Part shown: positions 48,481 to 61,746 of the stretch, piece after piece
Numbering within the stretch: the stretch's first letter is position 1
How the letters are laid out: each line of letters begins with the position of its first letter
Origin: Elymus sibiricus
Lineage: Eukaryota > Streptophyta > Magnoliopsida > Poales > Poaceae
Reading direction: 5' to 3'
Length of the DNA stretch: 64,000 nt
Assembly: GCA_039707655.1 (NCBI GenBank)
Contig: CM077672.1
Location: 354,312,031 to 354,376,030, forward strand
Position numbers and translations under genes: made by a program
Notes under the pieces: model-generated
Databases searched by the model: none
Told to the model about the DNA's origin: nothing
Seen by the model: the letters and a program-made list of their open reading frames with translations, nothing else

Positions 48481-49451
48481 ATGATGAATGAAGATGGACT
48501 TCTATTTTCTGGACCAATGACTCAGTCGGAGGCAGAACGCTGGATTTAGAACATGGAGAATCACTTGGGGGACAACTTGATTGCAAGGAAGTATGAGGTT
48601 CAATACGCCCTTCAATACTTTACAAAAAGTGCTGCAACCTGGTGGAAATGCATCAAGCTATACAAGGATGGAATGGAGCAAGAACTTGGGAAGAATTCAA
48701 GCTTTGCTAGGATCTCGTCTCATCTAGAAGCCATGTGATCGTAAAATGAAGAAGCCTTGTGAATTCAAGATCTGTGGAGAAATAGGACACACCCAGGAAG
48801 AACACAAGGATGGATGCCCTCATTGTGAAGAAAATCACCCAGCTGAGGAATGCCCAACTAGTCAGGTGACTTGTTTCTTGTGTGAAGGAACCACGCACTA
48901 CCCAGCTCAGTGCCACATTATCCCAAGGTGCAACAAGTTGTCAAGAAGCAGAAAGAAGCAATGAAGGAAACCTTCAAGAAGATTTTAGAAGAACCTGTGA
49001 TGAAGGAAGATATTGAAGACCCTGATGGACAAGGCCTAACCAGATTTTTCTCCAATGTGTGCAACTCATGTGGAGAGGAAGGACATTTTTCACAATCTTC
49101 ACGAAGAAAGGAAAAGAGTGTCTAGGAGAATTCCCGACAGCAGAAGTGAAGTTTGACCCACAGGAAATAGAAGCCCTCATCAATACGAAGACATCCATGA
49201 AGAAGAAGAGAAGGAATACCAGGAACCGCCCAATTCCTACAAAGAAGAACCTGAGTCATATCAGGTGTTTCAGATGCAAGGACTCTGGTCACTACTCCAA
49301 TCACTGCCTAGAAAAGAAGCCAAGAACCCATGGAGCTTACATAGTCACCAAGAAGCCCCGAGACTTGTCAGAAGTCATTTATTTCCGTTGCAAGGAAGCA
49401 GGACATAATGCCATTGACTGCCCAGACCCGAAGAAAGCTGGAGCTGATTAG
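48481..49451 (+). pseudogene. Element C gag remnant with several zinc knuckles, copy 1
   Basis: The start is ATG 48481 (MMNEDGLLFSGP). A TAG at 48547-48549 interrupts a Tekay-like gag core (QYFTKSAATWW, then TWEEF in another frame at about 48687). Then come knuckle-like motifs: CPHCEENHPAEEC (about 48818), CFLCEGTTHYPAQC (about 48871), CNSCGEEGHFSQS (about 49063, last Cys lost), CFRCKDSGHYSNHC (about 49265) and YFRCKEAGHNAIDC (about 49381, first Cys lost). At least three frame changes split the region. No protease, reverse transcriptase or integrase follows in 49452-50900. Gag would package RNA; this copy cannot give an intact protein. Confidence 0.78.
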
Positions 49452-50939
49452 CTAAGATCTTAATATTGGTAATAAATGTAATAGGAAGCCTTTTTTCTTG
49501 AGGTTTTGAAGTTGGATTATGTAACAGAAGTCCCAGAGATTGTAATAACTTCATGAATTAATAGAATTTATTGTCATGTGAATTGTATGAGTTGTTACTC
49601 TATGAACAAAGATCTCCGACCATTTTCGAGGATATGAGAAAATATGGTCTATGCAGGCATATGTACATTTCATCTTAAGTGTGGTAGTAACCGGTAAAAC
49701 CACAGGATCCAAGGAATAAGAATGTACCGTTCATGCCAAGGAGTCTGGATTCAAAAAAATACAGCTGAAGGTAATGCTGGACCATATCAAACTATGTGGA
49801 TGACAGCATTTGCAACAAAGTACTTTTGAAGTTGGAATTTTGAATAAGGATGAAATGAAGGAATGATTGTGATGAACCAATACCTAAGTTTAAACAGACC
49901 AATGGAAAGGAAAATGAATTCCACAGAGTGGAATCTAGACAAGAATAAATCTGTGATTTATTACCTCAAGGGTATGATGGAATGAATTGAAGGTAATGTT
50001 GGAATATGACACGCTAGTAACCCCAAGGCTGAGTTAAAGCTGTTCAAGTATTCAAGTGAGCCCACAACTCACGGACCTCAGGATTGATAAGGATCAAGCA
50101 CTACCCTTATGAAGGAAGGTACTTGGAAGAAGCTATGACAGATCAAGCAGACGTTTTCTTAGGAGAATACGTAAACCTGAGAGATGTGAAGAAATGATAG
50201 ATGTTTTTGTTTAGCTTGCAGAATCAATGGATTTATCCGAACTTCGTTCGTGGACAAGAGAAATTCTGCAACGCTTGTGAGGAAGCCCAAGTGTTAGAAT
50301 ACGAGATTCGCTAAACCTTATACAGAGTAATGATTTGGGTGCGGAATGGATTGATCACCATGACGACTTACTCTTATCATTCGCTCTTGTTATTTGGAAT
50401 GGTAAATCTGAGTGACTTACCCATAGTAAAGTGACAACGATCGTTGAAAAACCTTGTTTTAAGCCTTAGTGTGGTATGATGATGAACCCTTGTACATGGC
50501 GGCTGTTGCCAAACGTACGAATTCTACGGTGAGGATGAAGCCAAGACCCATTTCGCTGCAGGATAATCACGAATGGTAGACCACCATGAGATTACTGATA
50601 AGTTGTTTAGAATTGTCGTAAGACCTGTCAGCTAAGAAGACCCAGTCTCGGAAGAACTTTATTCTGACGAGAGGACTCAAGATTCTGAGGAAAATGGTAT
50701 ACGTATACCAGAAGAGCATCAGTGAAGGATTCATACCGAAGATGTGAGAAGACCAACATTGTCAACCCAAAGGATGGAGTACATGAGTTTTGTTGGAACC
50801 GTAACCATGCTTCTAAGGGTGGTAGCACCCCAGAACTTGTGATGACAGATGGATTTTCAAGAAGACCCGAGACCCTAACCTCTTTCTTTCTAGCCTCTTC
50901 GAATCTCGAGGACGAGATTCATTTTAAGTGTGGTAGGTT
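49452..50939 (+). other. Element C internal tail, copy 1
   Basis: About 1.5 kb without a supported gene. It contains many ATG and stop codons in all frames and ends with AATCTCGAGGACGAGATTC (about 50902) and a weak purine tract AAGTGTGGTAGGT before LTR 2. It could be residue of pol, but I find no motif. Confidence 0.6.
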
Positions 50940-53900
50940 TGTAACATCCCAAAATTTGGAATGTTAAATAAATAAATTGAATGAATGATTGTTTGATTGA
51001 GTGATTGAAAATTGAGTGAAATTTGAAACTTTTTAAAACTTTTGAATGAGGGGGAATAAAATGACTTTCCCCTTTGTGTTTGATTTCCAATTCATCCAAT
51101 TCAAATCAAATGAGAGAAGATGACATGACTTCTTCAAATGATGGATTTGAAAATTTGATTTGAAAAGTTCTAAAATATTCTATTTGGAATTATTTTCATT
51201 TGATTCCATTTCTATTTTAAAGTTTGAATGGATTCAAATTCACTTGCCCAAAATTCAAAAAAACAAATTGAGAGGAGGAACATGACCCTCCAAACCAGGG
51301 ACACTTTTTTGAAATTTTTGAACCATAAAACCAAAGGGGTCATTTGAAAATTATTTGCAAAAAGAAATAAAAACAATTTAGTCATTTTCTGAAAAATAAT
51401 TTTTTCAAAAGTATTTATTTTGGCCGTGTAAAAATGTTCATCAGATGGAATTTATTTTTCTGATCATTTTGGTATTTAATACTTCTATATTTGGATTTGA
51501 TCTGATCTTGCAAATCAAGTTTTCCTTCTCTGTTTTATTAAAAAGGAAAAAAATCCGTTTTATTAGGAAACTACCGAAGCCCACTAGGAAAGGATCAGGC
51601 CCAGGATCCCCAGCCGGACCCGAATCCCCTCCGAAGCGGCCACCGCCCCACCCCGCGCTCTCTCTCTTCCACTGACCCGTGGATCCCACCGCCCGATCCC
51701 GAACCCCACCGGCCATCTCCTTCCTTACCCTCGCCGCACCTTCCTTCGCCGGAGATTCGCCGGATCTCCCCGGATCCGAGCGCAGACGCTGCCCCTGCTC
51801 CAAGTCGAGCCCCTCCCTATAAAAGGAGGATCCCAGAACCCCGTTCCGCCCGTTTCCCCCTCGCCCGATCCTCTCCTCTCGCCGGAATCTCTCGCCGGAG
51901 TCCCGAGCGCCGCCACATCGCCATTTGCCACGCCCCGTTCGCTCCCGACGCCCTAGACCGCCAAAGCCACCACCACTGGATCTGCCTCGAAACGGCGCGT
52001 CCGCCCGTGCGCTTCCCTGAGCTTCAGAGCCACCGGAGCCCTGACGACAACCCCAACCGAGCACCACCGCCGCCCCGAAGCTCGCCGTCGTCCCTCGAGT
52101 CGTCCTCGGCCTCGCCTGAGCCCACCAGGAGACGCGTCGCCCTCGTCTTCATCCCTACGACCACCTCCCGGAGCACGAAGACCGCCGGAGCACTCGCCTG
52201 CGACGCACCCGAGCCCCTGCCGCCGACGTCGACCTCGCCTGAGCTCCTCTCTCCTCTGTAAGTCGCCGGAGATCCCATCACCGTTAGATCTAGGGTGAAC
52301 GGTTAGGATTAGATCGCGTTTTTTTTTAATTAATTGTCGAAACGTTTTCTATTAGGAGCCGGCCGTCCGCCCGAAACCCTCGCTCACGCACACCTCTCGG
52401 CCAATCACAGACCTCCACGTAGCCCATGTCCGTTAGGATGGAATTCTCTTTTTCTGTTTTTGTTTTATTTAACAGAATAGTTTCTGTTTTTGTTTTCTGA
52501 ATATCTCTTAGGTTTTTAAGTATTTTTAGTTGATTCTTTTTTATTTGTGTCAAAAAAATTATCTAGTTTCTGTATATATAAAGTTTGACCATATTTGAAT
52601 ATTTAAAATTTGATTTCAAACAGATTTGATTTAAATCTTGTTTTGTGAATAACTTGAGTTTAAAAATAGCTTTTTAGTTGATTCTTTTTGCTACTAGTCA
52701 TTAGTGACTTTATTTAACAGTAGGTAGAATTTGAGAATTTTTCGAATATTTTAAATTAGGATTTTTAACGAAACAGATTCTATTTTAGTTCTTTTTAGGT
52801 TTATTTCAATTTCTTTTGTTCTAAATTGTTTTAATTTATTTTCTTTTATATTAGTTGATAAGTTTTACTTTGTTTTCTGTTAGTTAACAGTAGTATTTCA
52901 ACCAAGTTTATTTTTTTATGTTATTTATTACTTTTGATAGCATGAAATCAATTCCAGTTTCATAATAACTTGCAAATTGGTTTCATTGCTAGTTGGAGTT
53001 CCTATTTGAAAATATTTTTATAAAGTGTTTTATAGGTTTTACTTTCTGTTAGTTTAGTTGTTTTATATTATTATTTTTTGTTATTTTTATTATCTTAGTG
53101 TTTTCTTTGCTGTTATGTTCTATTAGTTAGAAAAGTCATATTGTTTAGTGTGTTGTTTTCATAGTTCTTAGTTGTTCTTCAAAAGTAATTCCTCTGCTAG
53201 TAAAAATATTTGATAAATGCCTTTGCTAGATTTTAATTTGTTGTTGTTTTGTTGCTGTTGATAAATGGGTTAATTGTAGGAAAACCTTTTCTTAGTTGCT
53301 TGATGAAGATTTATTGATTTTAACTTTTGTCTTAAGTATTTCTTTCATCACACTCTTTTGTGTTTAGTTTTGTGCTTTGTGTTGCTATTTGTGTGATAGT
53401 ATTGATTGCTAGAAGTGATTGCTTATAAGAGTGTAATGTTTGATTATATAGATTTTTCTTCGGAGAGTGACGAATAATTCTATCAAGTTATTTCTGAGAG
53501 CGATATTTATCTTCATCAACCCTACCAGGCAAGTTCACTTTGACCATTTATTTCATACCTACGTTTTATTGCATGTAGTGACATCATTCAACAAATCCCT
53601 CCAGTAGTATTATTGAATTCTTGTAATTGGGTAGAATGCATGAGGTAGGAACCCACTCCTTGTTACTGAAGCCCCGGGACGTTGTTTGTCTTACTGCTAT
53701 GCTACGCTAAAGTAGACGGGGTTGGTATGAGTGTTCGAGAGTGGTGTGAGGTGAAGGACTCTACGTCAAAGACGACAACTTCATGAAGACATTTTCAAGT
53801 CCTGCATCTTCAAGACCTCAAGACTTCGAGACTCGAGAAACAAGTTTTCAATACACACTACTGGGTGAGGGATGGATTTGATGGGCACCCTGGAGTAACC

Positions 53901-54840
53901 AGTGGATGGCCGGGATGCATGGAGAAGCGCCATGACATCTTGCGGAAAGCCTCACCCAGACTCAAAGAGACGGATGAATACTTCATGCCCGGAAGCTTAC
54001 CTGTGTAGCCACAAGTCATTATGGGCTCTGGCTTGGTTGATCTTTGTTGTGACTCTGGCTGGGCAGTGCTACGAGATGTAGTCGACGTTAGGATTGGATG
54101 GGCACTGACAGTAGTCAGGGAAACACTCTGAAAGACCATGTTTCGTTCGTCCTGTTCTCAAACACCCGGCAGTGCGAGGACTTACAAGGAGGGAACGGAT
54201 CTTGTGGGTAAAGTACACAACACTCTGCAGAGTTAAACCTAATCGATTAGCCGTGTCCCCGGTTACGGACAATTTGAGCCTCTGGACTTGGATCTATCTC
54301 TGAACTCTCAACACCACACTGATAATTAATTGTGGGCAACTTATGATACTTGTGGGCATTGAGACATCGGTTGGCGGAACCATGTCATAATAGGTATCTC
54401 CATAGTGAAAACTCCTGATATTCCTTTGTTGTAGGAAAACAAAATAAAATCAGCTTTTATGCAAAAACTCAGACATAGAGCCACAAAGCTTTATTGCATA
54501 TAGAATAGTCTTTATCTTCTGTTCTTCTATGGTGATCTTGCCGGTACATTCAATGTACTGACCTACACGGCTGCAACGTCTTATGTTGCAGATAAGTTTC
54601 TACGACGAGTAAGAGTACGATTCAGGGTTACGGTCTACACTCAACCTGCCGTTGGTGTTTATTGGGACTCCACTCCCGTTGACTGTTTCCGCTGAGAATT
54701 TTAAGGTATATATCAGTTTACGTTAATTACATGTGATTGCACTTTGATATATACATTGATGTACTGTGTGTGCCAGCATACTGATCCAGGGATGGCACGG
54801 TCACACAGAGGCTTGACTCGTTTTGAGTCGGGACGCTACA
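50940..54840 (+). repeat. Element C LTR 2 (mosaic)
   Basis: 3901 bp. At eight sites up to 52780 it matches LTR 3 and not LTR 1. At two sites from 53121 on it matches LTR 1 and not LTR 3. Confidence 0.95.
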
Positions 54841-54844
54841 GAGA

Positions 54845-54856
54845 TGGTATCAGAGC
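54845..54856 (+). other. Element C primer-binding site, copy 2
   Basis: TGGTATCAGAGC after LTR 2, identical to 47944-47955. Confidence 0.88.
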
Positions 54857-55381
54857 ACATGTTGACTGTAGGACGTGACGCTAGAAACTGGAAAGCCCTT
54901 AGGAAAGGATTTCTCAAAAACTTTGTTTTCAAAAGATCTTTTAGTTCTCATCTTATCTGACCTTTATCAAATATTCTCTCTTACCTCAAATAGTTAGACA
55001 ATACCCTTTCCCCTTTGACCCCAGAAGGATCAACTGAGACCACTTCGAGAAGGACAAAATATCGAAACAACTGATGGCCACTTCAGAGTATAGAGGATTT
55101 CACCATGCATTTGAAGAACTGAAGCTACACCAGTTGAAGACTCTAAAGACCCGAAGGATTTGAAGACCCTGAAGCATTCCAATATTTATACGACCTTTAG
55201 AGGACCAAACCCCTGTTATATACTCACGTTAGAGACGATGATTTGTGAGCTGTCATTTGTGTGTGTGTTTTCGACAGCCACAAATAAAATCTATTTTCCA
55301 AACTATATTGTTTGTATTGTGTGTATCTCTCTCTACCCCTCTCTCTTACACATCTCATCCCAAAAACCTTGGACCCAATAG

Positions 55382-56352
55382 ATGATGAATGAAGATGGAC
55401 TTCTATTTTCTGGACCAATGACTCAGTCGGAGGCAGAACGCTGGATTTAGAACATGGAGAATCACTTGGGGGACAACTTGATTGCAAGGAAGTATGAGGT
55501 TCAATACGCCCTTCAATACTTTACAAAAAGTGCTGCAACCTGGTGGAAATGCATCAAGCTATACAAGGATGGAATGGAGCAAGAACTTGGGAAGAATTCA
55601 AGCTTTGCTAGGATCTCGTCTCATCTAGAAGCCATGTGATCGTAAAATGAAGAAGCCTTGTGAATTCAAGATCTGTGGAGAAATAGGACACACCCAGGAA
55701 GAACACAAGGATGGATGCCCTCATTGTGAAGAAAATCACCCAGCTGAGGAATGCCCAACTAGTCAGGTGACTTGTTTCTTGTGTGAAGGAACCACGCACT
55801 ACCCAGCTCAGTGCCACATTATCCCAAGGTGCAACAAGTTGTCAAGAAGCAGAAAGAAGCAATGAAGGAAACCTTCAAGAAGATTTTAGAAGAACCTGTG
55901 ATGAAGGAAGATATTGAAGACCCTGATGGACAAGGCCTAACCAGATTTTTCTCCAATGTGTGCAACTCATGTGGAGAGGAAGGACATTTTTCACAATCTT
56001 CACGAAGAAAGGAAAAGAGTGTCTAGGAGAATTCCCGACAGCAGAAGTGAAGTTTGACCCACAGGAAATAGAAGCCCTCATCAATACGAAGACATCCATG
56101 AAGAAGAAGAGAAGGAATACCAGGAACCGCCCAATTCCTACAAAGAAGAACCTGAGTCATATCAGGTGTTTCAGATGCAAGGACTCTGGTCACTACTCCA
56201 ATCACTGCCTAGAAAAGAAGCCAAGAACCCATGGAGCTTACATAGTCACCAAGAAGCCCCGAGACTTGTCAGAAGTCATTTATTTCCGTTGCAAGGAAGC
56301 AGGACATAATGCCATTGACTGCCCAGACCCGAAGAAAGCTGGAGCTGATTAG
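55382..56352 (+). pseudogene. Element C gag remnant, copy 2
   Basis: It is displaced by 6901 bases from 48481-49451 and appears identical to it, including the early TAG (55448-55450), the same frame changes and the same lost cysteines. The defects therefore predate the duplication. No independent mutations are visible by eye. Confidence 0.8.
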
Positions 56353-57840
56353 CTAAGATCTTAATATTGGTAATAAATGTAATAGGAAGCCTTTTTTCTT
56401 GAGGTTTTGAAGTTGGATTATGTAACAGAAGTCCCAGAGATTGTAATAACTTCATGAATTAATAGAATTTATTGTCATGTGAATTGTATGAGTTGTTACT
56501 CTATGAACAAAGATCTCCGACCATTTTCGAGGATATGAGAAAATATGGTCTATGCAGGCATATGTACATTTCATCTTAAGTGTGGTAGTAACCGGTAAAA
56601 CCACAGGATCCAAGGAATAAGAATGTACCGTTCATGCCAAGGAGTCTGGATTCAAAAAAATACAGCTGAAGGTAATGCTGGACCATATCAAACTATGTGG
56701 ATGACAGCATTTGCAACAAAGTACTTTTGAAGTTGGAATTTTGAATAAGGATGAAATGAAGGAATGATTGTGATGAACCAATACCTAAGTTTAAACAGAC
56801 CAATGGAAAGGAAAATGAATTCCACAGAGTGGAATCTAGACAAGAATAAATCTGTGATTTATTACCTCAAGGGTATGATGGAATGAATTGAAGGTAATGT
56901 TGGAATATGACACGCTAGTAACCCCAAGGCTGAGTTAAAGCTGTTCAAGTATTCAAGTGAGCCCACAACTCACGGACCTCAGGATTGATAAGGATCAAGC
57001 ACTACCCTTATGAAGGAAGGTACTTGGAAGAAGCTATGACAGATCAAGCAGACGTTTTCTTAGGAGAATACGTAAACCTGAGAGATGTGAAGAAATGATA
57101 GATGTTTTTGTTTAGCTTGCAGAATCAATGGATTTATCCGAACTTCGTTCGTGGACAAGAGAAATTCTGCAACGCTTGTGAGGAAGCCCAAGTGTTAGAA
57201 TACGAGATTCGCTAAACCTTATACAGAGTAATGATTTGGGTGCGGAATGGATTGATCACCATGACGACTTACTCTTATCATTCGCTCTTGTTATTTGGAA
57301 TGGTAAATCTGAGTGACTTACCCATAGTAAAGTGACAACGATCGTTGAAAAACCTTGTTTTAAGCCTTAGTGTGGTATGATGATGAACCCTTGTACATGG
57401 CGGCTGTTGCCAAACGTACGAATTCTACGGTGAGGATGAAGCCAAGACCCATTTCGCTGCAGGATAATCACGAATGGTAGACCACCATGAGATTACTGAT
57501 AAGTTGTTTAGAATTGTCGTAAGACCTGTCAGCTAAGAAGACCCAGTCTCGGAAGAACTTTATTCTGACGAGAGGACTCAAGATTCTGAGGAAAATGGTA
57601 TACGTATACCAGAAGAGCATCAGTGAAGGATTCATACCGAAGATGTGAGAAGACCAACATTGTCAACCCAAAGGATGGAGTACATGAGTTTTGTTGGAAC
57701 CGTAACCATGCTTCTAAGGGTGGTAGCACCCCAGAACTTGTGATGACAGATGGATTTTCAAGAAGACCCGAGACCCTAACCTCTTTCTTTCTAGCCTCTT
57801 CGAATCTCGAGGACGAGATTCATTTTAAGTGTGGTAGGTT
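56353..57840 (+). other. Element C internal tail, copy 2
   Basis: Same as 49452-50939; no gene seen. Confidence 0.6.
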
Positions 57841-60800
57841 TGTAACATCCCAAAATTTGGAATGTTAAATAAATAAATTGAATGAATGATTGTTTGATTG
57901 AGTGATTGAAAATTGAGTGAAATTTGAAACTTTTTAAAACTTTTGAATGAGGGGGAATAAAATGACTTTCCCCTTTGTGTTTGATTTCCAATTCATCCAA
58001 TTCAAATCAAATGAGAGAAGATGACATGACTTCTTCAAATGATGGATTTGAAAATTTGATTTGAAAAGTTCTAAAATATTCTATTTGGAATTATTTTCAT
58101 TTGATTCCATTTCTATTTTAAAGTTTGAATGGATTCAAATTCACTTGCCCAAAATTCAAAAAAACAAATTGAGAGGAGGAACATGACCCTCCAAACCAGG
58201 GACACTTTTTTGAAATTTTTGAACCATAAAACCAAAGGGGTCATTTGAAAATTATTTGCAAAAAGAAATAAAAACAATTTAGTCATTTTCTGAAAAATAA
58301 TTTTTTCAAAAGTATTTATTTTGGCCGTGTAAAAATGTTCATCAGATGGAATTTATTTTTCTGATCATTTTGGTATTTAATACTTCTATATTTGGATTTG
58401 ATCTGATCTTGCAAATCAAGTTTTCCTTCTCTGTTTTATTAAAAAGGAAAAAAATCCGTTTTATTAGGAAACTACCGAAGCCCACTAGGAAAGGATCAGG
58501 CCCAGGATCCCCAGCCGGACCCGAATCCCCTCCGAAGCGGCCACCGCCCCACCCCGCGCTCTCTCTCTTCCACTGACCCGTGGATCCCACCGCCCGATCC
58601 CGAACCCCACCGGCCATCTCCTTCCTTACCCTCGCCGCACCTTCCTTCGCCGGAGATTCGCCGGATCTCCCCGGATCCGAGCGCAGACGCTGCCCCTGCT
58701 CCAAGTCGAGCCCCTCCCTATAAAAGGAGGATCCCAGAACCCCGTTCCGCCCGTTTCCCCCTCGCCCGATCCTCTCCTCTCGCCGGAATCTCTCGCCGGA
58801 GTCCCGAGCGCCGCCACATCGCCATTTGCCACGCCCCGTTCGCTCCCGACGCCCTAGACCGCCAAAGCCACCACCACTGGATCTGCCTCGAAACGGCGCG
58901 TCCGCCCGTGCGCTTCCCTGAGCTTCAGAGCCACCGGAGCCCTGACGACAACCCCAACCGAGCACCACCGCCGCCCCGAAGCTCGCCGTCGTCCCTCGAG
59001 TCGTCCTCGGCCTCGCCTGAGCCCACCAGGAGACGCGTCGCCCTCGTCTTCATCCCTACGACCACCTCCCGGAGCACGAAGACCGCCGGAGCACTCGCCT
59101 GCGACGCACCCGAGCCCCTGCCGCCGACGTCGACCTCGCCTGAGCTCCTCTCTCCTCTGTAAGTCGCCGGAGATCCCATCACCGTTAGATCTAGGGTGAA
59201 CGGTTAGGATTAGATCGCGTTTTTTTTTAATTAATTGTCGAAACGTTTTCTATTAGGAGCCGGCCGTCCGCCCGAAACCCTCGCTCACGCACACCTCTCG
59301 GCCAATCACAGACCTCCACGTAGCCCATGTCCGTTAGGATGGAATTCTCTTTTTCTGTTTTTGTTTTATTTAACAGAATAGTTTCTGTTTTTGTTTTCTG
59401 AATATCTCTTAGGTTTTTAAGTATTTTTAGTTGATTCTTTTTTATTTGTGTCAAAAAAATTATCTAGTTTCTGTATATATAAAGTTTGACCATATTTGAA
59501 TATTTAAAATTTGATTTCAAACAGATTTGATTTAAATCTTGTTTTGTGAATAACTTGAGTTTAAAAATAGCTTTTTAGTTGATTCTTTTTGCTACTAGTC
59601 ATTAGTGACTTTATTTAACAGTAGGTAGAATTTGAGAATTTTTCGAATATTTTAAATTAGGATTTTTAACGAAACAGATTCTATTTTAGTTCTTTTTAGG
59701 TTTATTTCAATTTCTTTTGTTCTAAATTGTTTTAATTTATTTTCTTTTATATTAGTTGATAAGTTTTACTTTGTTTTCTGTTAGTTAACAGTAGTATTTC
59801 AACCAAGTTTATTTTTTTATGTTATTTATTACTTTTGATAGCATGAAATCAATTCCAGTTTCATAATAACTTGCAAATTGGTTTCATTGCTAGTTGGAGT
59901 TCCTATTTGAAAATATTTTTATAAAGTGTTTTATAGGTTTTACTTTCTGTTAGTTTAGTTGTTTTATATTATTATTTTTTGTTATTTTTATTATCTTAGT
60001 GTTTTCTTTGCTGTTATGTTCGATTAGTTAGAAAAGTCATATTGTTTAGTGTGTTGTTTTCATAGTTCTTAGTTGTTCTTCAAAAGTAATTCCTCTGCTA
60101 GTAAAAATATTTGATAAATGCCTTTGCTAGATTTTAATTTGTTGTTGTTTTGTTGCTGTTGATTAATGGGTTAATTGTAGGAAAACCTTTTCTTAGTTGC
60201 TTGATGAAGATTTATTGATTTTAACTTTTGTCTTAAGTATTTCTTTCATCACACTCTTTTGTGTTTAGTTTTGTGCTTTGTGTTGCTATTTGTGTGATAG
60301 TATTGATTGCTAGAAGTGATTGCTTATAAGAGTGTAATGTTTGATTATATAGATTTTTCTTCGGAGAGTGACGAATAATTCTATCAAGTTATTTCTGAGA
60401 GCGATATTTATCTTCATCAACCCTACCAGGCAAGTTCACTTTGACCATTTATTTCATACCTACGTTTTATTGCATGTAGTGACATCATTCAACAAATCCC
60501 TCCAGTAGTATTATTGAATTCTTGTAATTGGGTAGAATGCATGAGGTAGGAACCCACTCCTTGTTACTGAAGCCCCGGGACGTTGTTTGTCTTACTGCTA
60601 TGCTACGCTAAAGTAGACGGGGTTGGTATGAGTGTTCGAGAGTGGTGTGAGGTGAAGGACTCTACGTCAAAGACGACAACTTCATGAAGACATTTTCAAG
60701 TCCTGCATCTTCAAGACCTCAAGACTTCGAGACTCGAGAAACAAGTTTTCAATACACACTACTGGGTGAGGGATGGATTTGATGGGCACCCTGGAGTAAC

Positions 60801-61741
60801 CAGTGGATGGCCGGGATGCATGGAGAAGCGCCATGACATCTTGCGGAAAGCCTCACCCAGACTCAAAGAGACGGATGAATACTTCATGCCCGGAAGCTTA
60901 CCTGTGTAGCCACAAGTCATTATGGGCTCTGGCTTGGTTGATCTTTGTTGTGACTCTGGCTGGGCAGTGCTACGAGATGTAGTCGACGTTAGGATTGGAT
61001 GGGCACTGACAGTAGTCAGGGAAACACTCTGAAAGACCATGTTTCGTTCGTCCTGTTCTCAAACACCCGGCAGTGCGAGGACTTACAAGGAGGGAACGGA
61101 TCTTGTGGGTAAAGTACACAACACTCTGCAGAGTTAAACCTAATCGATTAGCCGTGTCCCCGGTTACGGACAATTTGAGCCTCTGGACTTGGATCTATCT
61201 CTGAACTCTCAACACCACACTGATAATTAATTGTGGGCAACTTATGATACTTGTGGGCATTGAGACATCGGTTGGCGGAACCATGTCATAATAGGTATCT
61301 CCATAGTGAAAACTCCTGATATTCCTTTGTTGTAGGAAAACAAAATAAAATCAGCTTTTATGCAAAAACTCAGACATAGAGCCACAAAGCTTTATTGCAT
61401 ATAGAATAGTCTTTATCTTCTGTTCTTCTATGGTGATCTTGCCGGTACATTCAATGTACTGACCTACACGGCTGCAACGTCTTATGTTGCAGATAAGTTT
61501 CTACGACGAGTAAGAGTACGATTCAGGGTTACGGTCTACACTCAACCTGCCGTTGGTGTTTATTGGGACTCCACTCCCGTTGACTGTTTCCGCTGAGAAT
61601 TTTAAGGTATATATCAGTTTACGTTAATTACATGTGATTGCACTTTGATATATACATTGATGTACTGTGTGTGCCAGCATACTGATCCAGGGATGGCACG
61701 GTCACACAGAGGCTTGACTCGTTTTGAGTCGGGACGCTACA
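57841..61741 (+). repeat. Element C LTR 3
   Basis: 3901 bp, TGTAACATCCC...GACGCTACA, followed by TCATC. It is unique at two sites: G at about 60022 and T at about 60163. Confidence 0.95.
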
Positions 61742-61746
61742 TCATC
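61742..61746. repeat. Target-site duplication of element C, right copy
   Basis: TCATC, identical to 44033-44037. Confidence 0.94.

Larger units (their letters stand above)
44038..61741 (+). mobile_element. Element C: Tekay-like Gypsy in tandem LTR-internal-LTR-internal-LTR form
   Basis: 17.7 kb between one pair of TCATC duplications. It has three LTRs of 3902, 3901 and 3901 bp and two 3000-bp internal domains, with a repeat period of 6902/6901 bp. LTRs begin TGTAACATCCC and end GACGCTACA. Each internal domain has a tRNA-iMet priming site and a broken gag remnant but no pol, so the family is non-autonomous. By eye, the two internal domains show no difference and the LTRs differ at about ten sites. 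It is the youngest layer in this nest. Confidence 0.95.

Noticed and set aside
44038..61741. Possibility that the three C LTRs are two separate insertions side by side.
   Set aside because: There is only one pair of TCATC duplications, no duplication flanks the middle LTR, and the mosaic pattern of LTR 2 fits one recombined element.
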